Source of the DNA: Eublepharis macularius
Lineage: Eukaryota > Chordata > Lepidosauria > Squamata > Eublepharidae
Assembly: GCF_028583425.1 (NCBI RefSeq)
Contig: NC_072793.1
Span: 173,019,681 to 173,083,680 of the forward strand
Direction: 5' to 3'
Length of the DNA: 64,000 nt
Of this stretch, positions 46,729 to 57,600 are shown in pieces. A program made the translations under genes and the position numbers. How positions within the stretch are numbered: the first letter of the stretch is position 1; every line of letters begins with the position of its first letter. Below the pieces are notes generated by a model. That model was not told where the DNA came from. It searched no databases and saw only the letters and a list, made by a program, of their open reading frames with translations.

Positions 46729-47865
46729 CCAACTTGGGATGCTCTGTACCTATTATCTACACAAGAGGCAAAATCCTAAAGGAAAGCGGGCAAGCTATGC
46801 CTGCATACGAGACAGCACTAGGAAGAACCAATTGGAGAGCTGCTCAGAGGACAACGAACCAATCAGAAGAAGTTTCTAAGTCGCATTCTCCATGATGCGA
46901 AGAGAAATTTTGGAGGGAAAATCTTGAGAGAAGAGAGAGTTTGGCTCTCATTTTGGTCTCCATCTTGGTCTGTAATTTTATACACCACCCCCAATTATGC
47001 TTTTCCATTAACTCAAAAAAAGAAACAAACCCCAACCCTGCCTTTCTCTGTAGTAAATATATTTCCTTACATGGCTGGAATTTAATTTCTTCCCCTCCAC
47101 AGAGGAGATCCATGCACATGGGATTCCTGCTGGCTTGGGCATGCATGGTTTGTCTTCACAACTAGTCAAGGCCACTAGTCCACTTTGTTCACTGTCCAAT
47201 ATCTAGTTACTCGTTCTTACCCTGACTGCTTTTCCAGTCCCCCAGATGTAGGAAAGATGCATCTCTTGAGTTTCTGAAGCCGGGGCCAAATGGAACATGG
47301 ACTGCAGGCAGAAGGCTTTTGATTTTAAGTATGGTATCTGTTAGGCATCTTTCTGTACCAGATTAGTACATAATCCTGAGCAAGGTTAATTCTTCATAGG
47401 TGGGAAATCAGCCAGCAAAGCTTGTAGCATGCTTTGGACTGGGTTGTATGGCCTGAGTTGTGATGGGCTGGGTTCTTTTTTTTTTAATGGACTTGGCACC
47501 AGGGCATTATAAAGCAATCAACTATGCTGAACTTGGCCATTTAGCATTTCTTGGCAGGGAGATAAACCTAAAGAAGGCCAAGACTAAGCCTACAGGAGCT
47601 AGCCCAAAAATTTACAACCAAGACTTAAATTTCATCCTTTGGCTTTTGTATTTTAAAGACCATATGTTCTAATGATTGCTGCCGCAAAACTTCATCCTAA
47701 ACTCTTCAGAGTTTCTCATACTTTTTGCCATCACCACAACCAAAAGCTAACTAACGCTAATCTACCTTCTCCCCAGTTTCTCCCCAATTTCTCATTATTT
47801 CACTATTGCTTTGAAAAGCTCCATTTGTGTAAACTTGTGAAGCAGTTTCATGTGCACAAGATTAG

Positions 47866-47866
<1 letters not shown>
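46729..47866. other. No gene or repeat recognised
   Basis: Ordinary-looking AT-rich sequence before the microsatellite. Confidence 0.35.

Positions 47867-47942
<76 letters not shown>
47867..47942 (+). repeat. (GATA)19 microsatellite, left part
   Basis: Perfect GATA units up to the retroviral LTR; continues at 63375-63478. The retrovirus split one array. Confidence 0.95.
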
Positions 47943-49325
47943 TGTTACCAGAACTGCTCTTTTATTATAATGGGGAATTAGCTGCAGCAGTCTGTAACTA
48001 TTAATATTAAGCGAGGATCATAACCTATGTTTACGGAGGTCCCGATCCCAGACACTCTAGTGAAAAAGAGGCAGACAAGGAGTAAGGTCCAAACACGTGT
48101 ATTGAGTGTAGCGTAAGCCTAGCTTGCACAATCATACAAAGAACATACAAGGTCTAAGAAACATAGAGTATGAAATACAGAGACGTTCGCATTAGCTGGT
48201 TCCCAACGATGATAGGGGGAATACTCACTTATCCTGGAGCGAAGCAGAGACGCAGCAGCGAGGGTGGCCCAATGCCAGCACTGGAACCACAGACGGACAG
48301 CAAGGAGGTCTGGATAGGGAATGGCCGAGGCACCGAGTGGTCTGGGAGACCAGCTTAAATACCCCAAAACGTACCCTGGGGCTGGTGCTGTACTTGGTGG
48401 TTCTCACAGATTAAAACAAAGGGTCTAATGGGCTACTGAATGGCTTGGATGGGCCACTTTGGTAATCAGATTGTGATAAGTGACACCTCAGGAAGAGGGG
48501 ACAAAAGAGGGAGGGGGAAATCCAAGTGGGCTGAAAGGATGTTCCAGCGGACAGGGCTTGTCCTGATGTCATCAACTTTGGAATGCGGAGGTTTCTTTGA
48601 GATGCATTCTTTAAGTGCTTGGGATGGTCGGCACTTAGTTCCTTCTCCGGGGCGGCTCCTAAGATATGCAGAGCGGGGCGAGGTACTCTCGCTGCGGACG
48701 TGGTGTGCCCGCTTCACCGAAATGGCTTCTCAAAGCAGTCTTCTTCCCAGGGTCTTCTGGCTGCCTGAGAACATGGATGCCGGCTGGGCATAGCTGGGGC
48801 TGGATAGCAGGCTGCCCGGTAGCGAGGGCAAGCTCGGCGACCGGCTCGCGGGAGGCTCCAGACGGGAACTGACCAGGGAGCGCCTAGCCAGGCTCGCTGG
48901 AGGTTTCCCCGGCTGGCGCCCGGCTGCTAGCAGCGGCTTGGGCCCATATGAGGCAGGCTTCCATGGAGGCAGGGGGAACAACACTTTAAAACACAGTCCA
49001 AAGCAGGGAACAGGCACGGTCCGTGGCAGATGGCAATGCAGGCACGGGGAACACAGTCCAAACACACACTGGGAATTCCAGATACAGGTCAGGGCAGGGC
49101 TGCCCAGGAAGAGAGTCCTTTGTGCAGTTACCCAAACATGGAGTCAGTAAACTACACAGTCTATTGCAGCAGCAAGGTAATTGACACGCAGACAGGAAAC
49201 TGACACGTGTATCAGAACACACACGTGCAAAGCAATCTTTGTGCAGCAGTGAAACAGCAACGCAGGAAACTTTAGCACAGTTCATGGCAGGCTTCAAAGC
49301 AGGGGAGGGGGCCTACTTGGCAACA
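47943..49325 (-). repeat. 3' LTR
   Basis: 1383 bp, TGTTACCAG.. on the plus strand to ..TTGGCAACA. Holds TATTTAAG (48361-48354, minus) as a TATA box, with R starting some 25-30 bases further. An AATAAA on the minus strand at 47966-47961 is close to the LTR end. Confidence 0.93.
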
Positions 49326-49337
49326 ATTCCCCCCCTC
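49326..49337 (-). other. Polypurine tract
   Basis: Minus strand GAGGGGGGGAAT directly before the TGTTGCC start of the 3' LTR. Confidence 0.8.
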
Positions 49338-49559
49338 GGAGACCCCGGGACGTCAGGCGCGCGGGTCTCCGAACTTGGCTTCAAAGGCGAGGTGGTTGGC
49401 AATGTCCGGTGGTCGAGCTTCGAGCGAAAGAGGAGTGGGAAGGGAAGGAGGGGGAGGCGTCCCTCAAAAATTTAGTTTGGAGAACCACCTAACCGAATAA
49501 GTGCAATTTAGATCAGCCAATGGGCTGCAGGTCTCTGGGTTCACACCAGGGGGTGTGCT

Positions 49560-50290
49560 AAGTGCAATCGTCAGAATAAATAGTAATAATTCATAAGTAA
49601 TAGTAATTCATAGTGATATGAGCAGCAATGAGCAATTCATGCATATAAATAGCAATAATTCATATTTGTGTACATTGATTAATTCATGATTGAAGGTAAT
49701 TCATACGGAATTCATGATGGGTTAAAAGCACTAAAAACCAGGAGCAATTAATATACATGGATCAATTCATGGATAGTTAAAATCATAAATAGACACATAG
49801 GATTAAAAGCAGGGACAATTAAAAGCAATTCATACAGGGTAAAGTGGAATGTGCAAGCATGGCATAATTCATCAAGGGTAGAGTAATTCATAAATGGCTA
49901 AAATCATAAATACATATATGTGATTAAAAGCAATAGTTCATGAAGTCAAAAGCAGCAAGAATAAAAGCAAGTGCGTGGAAACAATTCATGAGGGGTAGGC
50001 GGCGGAAGGGCTCATGGGGGCAGAAAAATACACTCTGCAATTAAAAACCAAATCAATATGGCTGGATTAAAATCAAATTCATAGACTAGAACTGCCTCGG
50101 CGGAGGGAGTCAGGTTAAAAAGGCAATTCAAAAGGTTAAAATCAAATTCATAGGGATAAAGTTCATGGGCGCACTTGCAGTAGATAGAGGGAGGGACTAG
50201 TTCGGGGCTAAATTCAAGGGAGTAAAATTCATAAAAGTAATGGAAAGAAATTCATAAAACCATAGAGCAACAAAGATCACAGACGGCTCA
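49560..50290 (-). repeat. AATTCAT-rich array between env and the 3' LTR
   Basis: About 15 or more AATTCAT words, mixed with AAAATCATAAAT and AAAAGCA, in 700 bases. Degenerate, with no fixed period. No coding frame. Function unknown. Confidence 0.6.
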
Positions 50291-50661
50291 GTCCGCAGTA
50301 CAGCTGCTAGACTGGGTTGCATATTTACAGGAGCAAGCAAACTTAGTCCATGTGTTCCAAAACACACTTCCACCCCCCCTTGCTGTCTGCGTCAATCCGC
50401 AGAGCAGGGTCGGCAGGCGGCGAGAAGGGCTTCAGGCACACAGTTCTAGTCCTCATGGAAGTGGCGCTGCTGGCGGTCGTTCGTAGGCAGGCCGTGGGCT
50501 GGGAGGCAGAGAAACACGTCCCCCCCTAGTCCACAAGAGGGCCTCGGAGCGGTGTCCGGCAGCAAAGCGTCCATGGGGCTGGTTCAGGATCCGTACACAT
50601 GATCATAACAACACAAGCAATAAAACCAACAAAGGCTAAAACGGGGCGCCAAGAACAACCC

Positions 50662-53049
50662 TTAAGGCAGAAGAAGGTCGGGGCTATAGTGATCCAAGCG
50701 GTAAGACAGCTGGAGTTGCTGGAGCTGTCGGCGGCTCCAACAGCCCAAATAAAGTAGTGAGGCACATAACAAAACTTGAAAGGCCAAAATCACAACGATC
50801 GGGTGCAGAGCCAAATTGTAAATTCCAGTGGCAGTGGGGCTCCAACCAAAGAGGGTCTCCCACCACGAGTGCTCGCCGGTGGTCTTAATCCGCTGGACAA
50901 GATCCAAAATCTCTTTCCCGTTGTGGGACACAACCAAAGCAGTGGTGTCCCTGTCCCTCTGGATGCTCTGGAGGGTGCGGTGGAGCTGCGGGTGGGCCAG
51001 GAGCTCGTGGATTAGCTCCAGACCGATGCCAAGGGAGACAGGCTTCACATGTCGATAGATGGAGGGTGCCACCAGGATCTCTTCTTGGGTCCAGACCGGT
51101 ACCGTGTAGGTGGAGTCGCAGGCTGCTACCGAAGACAGGTTGCAAAAGCAGCGGTTGACTCCCGGGATCACGGGCTTGAGCTGGAACGAGTTCAGGATCA
51201 CAAAATCGCAGGCCGTTCGCACGCAGGCACATCCTTTCCCAATGTAGACCACAGCGGAGCTGTTCTCCCGGACGACCTCAAAGGAGCACTCGTTGAGGGC
51301 GTCGACTTGCGGGGCTACACAGGGGTGATGTGGTGCAAAGGCTTGGTCTTGGCAAATGAAGCCGGTCTGGTCTCGATGCTGGCACCCTTGGAGGCTGACG
51401 AGCTGCCATCCGGTCGGGGTGAAGCGGGCCCAATGGTCGGGGTGACTGGCGTAGAGAACCTCGGTGTCGCTAACTTGGAGTCCCAGAGGCACGACTGGAT
51501 ACACATGGAATGACTCATGCGCACTGGCCGTTAATAAAAATAATTTAAGCTCCTGGGTGGTCGGTGAGAATGAGGAATTTACAAGAGACCACCAGGATTC
51601 AAGCTCCAGTTCTATAGGTGACAATTTGGGCGTAATCAATCTTTTAATTTCCAGGGGCAAGTGCCCGTCCGTGGCTTGCCGAATTAGCCCCATGGCCACA
51701 GCCTGATTTAATTGTTGGGCTTGCATACATGCCATGGCTATTGACACGTTGCGTTCAAAAGACTGTGTCCCTTTGAGCAGCAGAGAAAAATCTCTTTCAA
51801 TTTGACTCTCCCAGTTAACTAAAATGGAGCTGATCTCGTGTTGCCCATTCGAAATGGAATTTAGGGACTGCACCACCGGTTTACCTAAGTCGGAGATGCT
51901 AGTCGTGACATGGGCAAACTTATTAGCGAGAGTCTCAATATTGACCGAATCCATGATTGCTAAGCCTCCGGCTGCAGGAGCAGTCCAGTCGGCAATGCTT
52001 CGTCTGGCACGCGAGAGAGAGGGGGAGGGATCGATCCACAGTTGTAGCCATGCATTCCAACCCTTGCTACCGGCCTCCAGATAGGGAGCGCACTGTGGCA
52101 GCCTCTGGGTTACATTTAGTTCAGCTAAGTCTATGCGGATCTCTTTTAAAGACATTTGCGGGCGGACTAGAACTCTCTCTCGAATGTCAGTTTTCAAAAC
52201 ATGGGAGCCCACTATATGCGTGCCGCCTTGGCTTAATTGTTCATTGCTAGCAATCAAAGGGTCAATTTGGATGGTGTGGGTCTCCTGGGTCCGGATCAGC
52301 AGGGAATAATTGCCTGGTTCATGAGTCAAATTTACAAAGAGCAGCCCAAGCCGGTGAAATTTCTCTACTAGGGGCTTAGTTTGGCATTCGGGCGTCTGTT
52401 GAACCAGTATCCAATCGGGTGGGCCATGTTTGGCTAGGTCTTCCTCCTTTACAATCCAGGTCAGGTTCTCCCAGCGCTCTATAGCAAAGGAGAGGACTGC
52501 GCCTGAAGGGGGCATGATAGTGACTGATGCAGACTCAGTGGTAGTAGTGCCTAGTAGGATGGTCATTCTAAAGGGGTCTCCTGCCTTCCATACTGCGGCC
52601 GACACTAAAATAACTTCACAGTATGGTCCGAAAGCCTCAGTGACAAATGGCGAGGTTTCGACATTGGCAGGGGTGGTATATTTGTCTACCACCGGGACTG
52701 CGGTGGGGGCTGGCCTGATACGGGGAAGAAACATACAAGGGATCGGGGCAAGTGGTGAAACTGTATCGGTAGGCGAGTAGCATACTAATTCTTGGGACAT
52801 GGTTTTTACTCCCACACATAAAATAACAAGCTCTGGGGGCCGGATCCACTGCTCTTCACAACTGCGGAAGTTTGTGCGCTCCATAGGGGTGGTCATATTA
52901 CTCTGCTGCACAACCTTGCAGACCATCATTTCATTTCTTGCTATTGTATTGATACATCTCCAGTGGGGGTAGGGCATTAATTTGGACGGGCGTCCCTCTA
53001 TTAGGGTGCCTGCCAGCACGAGCAAACACAGCGTGGCCAGGTGCCTCAT
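50662..53049 (-). CDS. env: Retroviral env
   Basis: An open frame that could start at 53187; the ATG at 53049 is preferred because it gives a signal peptide at once (MRHLATLCLLVLAGTLIEG), leaving 795 residues. About residue 345 there is a furin-type site (SRARRS) dividing surface and fusion subunits. The fusion subunit has a long first helical region, no CX6CC motif and no typical gammaretroviral immunosuppressive peptide, then a cysteine-rich block (GCQ..GFICQDQ, GKGCACVRTAC, NRCFCNLSS), a second helical stretch, WWETLFGW and a membrane segment (HPIVVILAFQVLLCASLLYL) with a short tail. The cysteine-rich block between two helical regions recalls paramyxovirus F-like fusion proteins. Expressed from spliced RNA in the family. 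Confidence 0.85.
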   Translation of the reverse strand: MRHLATLCLLVLAGTLIEGRPSKLMPYPHWRCINTIARNEMMVCKVVQQSNMTTPMERTNFRSCEEQWIRPPELVILCVGVKTMSQELVCYSPTDTVSPLAPIPCMFLPRIRPAPTAVPVVDKYTTPANVETSPFVTEAFGPYCEVILVSAAVWKAGDPFRMTILLGTTTTESASVTIMPPSGAVLSFAIERWENLTWIVKEEDLAKHGPPDWILVQQTPECQTKPLVEKFHRLGLLFVNLTHEPGNYSLLIRTQETHTIQIDPLIASNEQLSQGGTHIVGSHVLKTDIRERVLVRPQMSLKEIRIDLAELNVTQRLPQCAPYLEAGSKGWNAWLQLWIDPSPSLSRARRSIADWTAPAAGGLAIMDSVNIETLANKFAHVTTSISDLGKPVVQSLNSISNGQHEISSILVNWESQIERDFSLLLKGTQSFERNVSIAMACMQAQQLNQAVAMGLIRQATDGHLPLEIKRLITPKLSPIELELESWWSLVNSSFSPTTQELKLFLLTASAHESFHVYPVVPLGLQVSDTEVLYASHPDHWARFTPTGWQLVSLQGCQHRDQTGFICQDQAFAPHHPCVAPQVDALNECSFEVVRENSSAVVYIGKGCACVRTACDFVILNSFQLKPVIPGVNRCFCNLSSVAACDSTYTVPVWTQEEILVAPSIYRHVKPVSLGIGLELIHELLAHPQLHRTLQSIQRDRDTTALVVSHNGKEILDLVQRIKTTGEHSWWETLFGWSPTATGIYNLALHPIVVILAFQVLLCASLLYLGCWSRRQLQQLQLSYRLDHYSPDLLLP

Positions 53050-53187
53050 CTCCTGGCCTTCCTTTCCTTTTGTGGTGAAAATATCCTGGGGAGACCTGCG
53101 GATATAAGTACAGGCTCCCTGAGTTTCTTGCAGCAAAAATAAATGAAGTGAAGCAGGGAAAAAGGGAGGGCGTTTTTCTGCCAGCAC

Positions 53188-54610
53188 TGTATGTTAAGCG
53201 GGGTTCGAACGAGAAGTCCCGGAGCACTAAGCGAGCCTTCCAGCTTGTTGCTCTGGGGAACTCCTGTGCGGGGGCTTCTTCCTATAGCATGTATATTTCA
53301 GAGGGGACGTCTTTGCGCCGGGCAAGGGTCGGCTGTACGTTAGGCGGGATTATGCAAACTCGCCCCAGGGGTCCCTGGGTGCCTAGACTATGTGGCCTTC
53401 AGGTGCCCCTTGCTCGGTGGCGGGCTGTTTTTATTTTGCGGGCTGAGAGCTATCGGTCCGGCTCGGCCTGGCCTTGCCGTTTTAAAAAGAAAAAACTAGA
53501 GAGCGGTTTCCATTAACTATAAGGGTTGCTGCAGACGGGGGCCCTCGTTTTAATTTTTCAAAAATAGGCCTTCGTCATATGTTTGCAGGACAACCAATTT
53601 TTGGGGGGGAACTCCCTCGGGAGGCCCCATTTTCTGGTTTAAAAAAAAAGGTACACCGGGCAAAAAGAAAAATGCACTGAGCACAAAAAGAAAAATACAC
53701 TGAGCAAGAAGCATACGGGTGTGGGGTACTTTCGGGTTGCCCTCACTTGGAAGGCCTGGCAGGGCTTCATTATAACTTCAATATGTCTCCCCCCCTTCTT
53801 TTCCCTTGTACGGTACGGGCAAGGGAAAAGATTTCGGTACGTGGGGCGAGCGGCTGCTGGCGGAAAGGGCCGAAGTGGAGCCGAGGGCGCTCGGCGGCGT
53901 TTATCGAAAAGCGGCGGAGGCGGCCGAGATCTGCCGGCGCCACTGGGTCTGGGTTATTCGGGGGTCATCTTGGCGCAGGGGATCCTGGCTATGTAAATGA
54001 GGCACGCTGCCCCTTGTGCGTGGCGAACGCACCCCAATAACATATTCCAGAGGGCACATATTTACAGAATACTGGCGGGTCTTTTACTTTTGCACTAAAG
54101 CGTACTGGGTGGTGGCGCCGTATAGCAACTCACCATGACGAATATGAACATTAGTAAAAGAGGGATGTTGGGCTATCTGGGGGTCCTTTTCCAGGGGAGG
54201 CACGGCCCTCAAAGCCAAAGCCGACCATCATGCGAAAGCGTGGGTCTGGCAGGTGAGACCCCGAATCTACGTAGATGCGGGATCTTCATCAGCACGGCGG
54301 GTGAAATGTTTTCAAATACAGAGATCACCTTTATTGGTGTGTCTCCAATATTGGAAATGCATTCACTCTTGGGCTAAAGCCTCTCCAAACACTTTCACAC
54401 ACAGCAAATCTCTTTTGCCTGTGCAATTTTTTCCCGAACATGCGGCTTACAATCCAATTAAGAATCACCCTCGGTGGTGGTCCTATTTGGCTTTGGTTGC
54501 CGTGTCTTCCCCAAGGGTCCCAACTGTGGGGCCCGCCTAATGAAGTTAAAGAATAGAATTGGAAAAACTTTGGACATTCACACCTATATCTACGTATTCT
54601 ACTGTTTCTT
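53188..54610 (-). other. Pol-env gap in the retrovirus
   Basis: 1.4 kb without a sizeable sense-strand frame. It ends with a T-rich stretch and AG sites suitable for an env splice acceptor. Such a long gap is unusual in simple retroviruses. Confidence 0.5.
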
Positions 54611-57600
54611 TTATACTAAGGCTACAAAGGTCTGGTCTAAGGGAACACAGGGTATCTCTGGCCCAGGGTGAAGGGATATCTGGCGAATCACTGGGCAGAG
54701 GGGGGCTGGGCTGGTGGCGGCTCCCCCAGGATCATACACAGGAGGGGCAGTTTGCAGCGGCTTCCCTTTCCATTCTTTTAACTGAGAGGCGTGAAAGTAT
54801 TTTAACCAAGTGCCTCCTGTCTTTCTCTGGATAGCTACCTGATAGACAGCTGGGGAGACTCTTTTCGTGATGGGGACTGGGCCCTGCCATTTGGCTGCTA
54901 GTGAATGCGCCTTTTGCGAGAACTTCCTGTACAGAACGAGCTGTCCTTCCTCCCACTGCCTGGGGTTCCTGACCCATCCTAATTTGCGGTCCATCTCTTT
55001 CTGAGCGGTGCCCAACTTCTGGGCCACTTGCATGTGGACGGCGTGTATAGATGAGAGCAGGTCTTGAACCCAAGCGTCATTAATCACTACGGGCTGCATA
55101 TCAGAAGGGAGCTGCGTATCTAGCCAGAAGGCTTCCGGGAGCTGCATTCTTCGCCCTGTCATTACCATATGGGGGGTGAGCCCGTGAACTGCGGTGGTGC
55201 CTCTGATGGCCATCAGGATTATGGGGAGTTTTTCATCCCAGTCTCTCCCGGAGGAGCGAACCATTTTGCGGAGAGCCTCCTTGAGGGTCTGGTTGGTTCT
55301 TTCTATGGCGCCCGAGGCTTGAGGGTGGCCGGCTATGTGGAACCGCTGCTGGATGCCCAGTGCTTTACAAAGCTCCTGTGTAACTTCTCCGATAAAGTGT
55401 GAGCCTAAATCGGAGTCCATGACTCGCACAATGCCCCATCTTGAAAAGACATTGTTGAACAGTAGTTTGGCCGTGGTGGCTGCATTGTTGCGCTTGCACG
55501 GAAACGCTTCGACCCATTTGCTAAAGGGGTCTATGACAGTGAGGCAGTAGCGATTGCCACGAGCAGTGGGGGGAAGGGGGCCGATAAAGTCAATCTGTAT
55601 GCGAGCCCAGGGTCCGTCAATTCTCTGATGCTGGAGGGGGGCCCTAGGTCCGGTGGGGTCTGCATTGACCATAGCGCAGGACAGACAGTTGTCTACCCAT
55701 TGCGCTACTTCGGTGCGCATGCCAGGCCACCAACCAACCTCTTTTACCCTTTCCAGAGTCAGATCCTTGCCTCGGTGTCCCTGCTCGTGGACAAACTGAA
55801 TTAAGTCAGCCCTAACTTCCAATGGCACTACCCAATGGCGTTCGCCGGCTGCATCCACTGCCCAAACTATGCCTTCCTCTTCTCTGATCATGAGTCTCCC
55901 TGTCTGATCCCTTCCTGCGGCTAGGAGGTCAGTTATTTCTGGGTCTGATTGCTGCAGTTGTGCTAGGTCTAGTGTTCCCGTAGTTCCCCGAGCCTGGCTG
56001 CGGGCTTGTGCGCGAGTGGTGACAGGGTGTAAGGGGCAATCGGTGGCTGGTTCCGGTAGGGGAGCATTTTCAGTGGCGGCTGCCTTGGCTGCGAGGTCTG
56101 CCTGGTCATTCCAATAAGCGGTCTCTGAGTTAGTCTTCTGGTGTCCCTTGACATGGGTAACCTGCGTTGGGCCTGAGCGGGACTGAAGGAGTGCTGCTAC
56201 TTGCTGCCATAGCTGTAGGTGGGCTACGGGTTTCCCATCGCTAGCTCTCCACCCCTGATTCTGCCATACCGGGAGCCAGACCGTGGCGGCTTTGGCCGTC
56301 CAATCCGAGTCTGTGTAAATGGCAAGCGGGCTTTCTGGGGGCTCAAACTCAAGCACTGCCAGAAGCGCTTGCACCTCAGCCGCTTGGCTGGAATGGGGGC
56401 GGGCTGGACCTTTGAGAGTATGGGCGTCACTCACTCGCACGGCGCCGTAGCCTGTCCGAGGAGAGCCTCCAACGTGAAAGGAGGAGCCGTCACAGAACCA
56501 GCATGTGAAGCCGTTCTGTCGGGCTTCCTCTAGCGGGACTCCCCAAGTGACTGGCCAGACAACCTGCGGTGGCGGGTCCAGGGGGCACTCGTGCTCGGTC
56601 CCGGTTACCAATAGGCCATAGGGGGCTGGAGGCTCGGTGGTCTCCTTTTTAAATTCCACTCCGCGGTTAACTAGGGCCAGGGTCCACTGCGCTATGCGGG
56701 CGTTTGAGACTTGTCCATCTTGTATTTTTCCCGACAGGATATATTTGAGAGGCGTGTGAGTGGTTTGAACTATTGTACGTGAACCTCCTATGATAAATTC
56801 CCAATGGGTCAGACTCCAAACTAGAGCAAGGCAAGTCTTTTCGCATGGGCTGAACTTGGTCTCTACTGCGGTTAGGTTGCGAGAGGCATAGGCTACTACT
56901 CTAGCGGTCCCCGCTTGCTGCTGGGTGAGCGTGGCTCCTATGCTCTTGTCTGCTACTGCCAGCTGAATAAAGAATGGCTGAGTTACATCTGGATGGGCTA
57001 GGGCCGGGGCCGCGGCCAGGCTACGCTTTAGCTCGGCTAAGGCTGTCTGTTGCTCCGGTCCCCACTCCCAGGGAGTGTTCTTCTTGAGGAGAGCATAAAG
57101 GGGGCGAGCTTTGTCTGCAAAGGACTCAATGAAGTCTCGGGAAAAGTTAAAAGTTCCTAGAAGGGCTCTGAGGGAGGGGACATCGGTGGGTGCAGGCAGC
57201 TTGGAAATGACCTCCATTCGCTGGGCGTCCGGGGTGCGACCCTCGGGTCCCAGGGTCAGACCCAGGTACTTGACGCTGGTCTGAACCAATTGGGCCTTTT
57301 CCCTGCTTGCCTTGAACCCAGTCTCGCGGAGGAGTTCCAGGACTTCCCTAGTGATCTGGTGGGCTAATTCTTCCGTGGGGGCGTGGACTAAAATGTCATC
57401 CACGTAGCTCAGTACGTGGGGCCTCGAGGAGGGTTGGAGGCGTTCCCACATCTGAACCACATGGGCATGACAAATGCTGGGGCTGGAGTGGAATCCCTGG
57501 GGTGTCCGCTTGAATGCGTATTGCTGGCCGCGGAAAGTGAACGCGAACTTGTACCAGCAAGACTCATGCAACCGGATGGAGTGGAAAGCATTGGCCAGGT

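Noticed and set aside
48119-49297. Small frames in the LTRs (repeated at 62168-63346)
   Set aside because: No domains, poor start context, and both strands are open by chance in GC-rich LTR sequence.
53721-54040. Plus-strand frames inside the retrovirus pol-env gap
   Set aside because: Antisense to the virus, overlapping each other in different frames, no recognisable domain.
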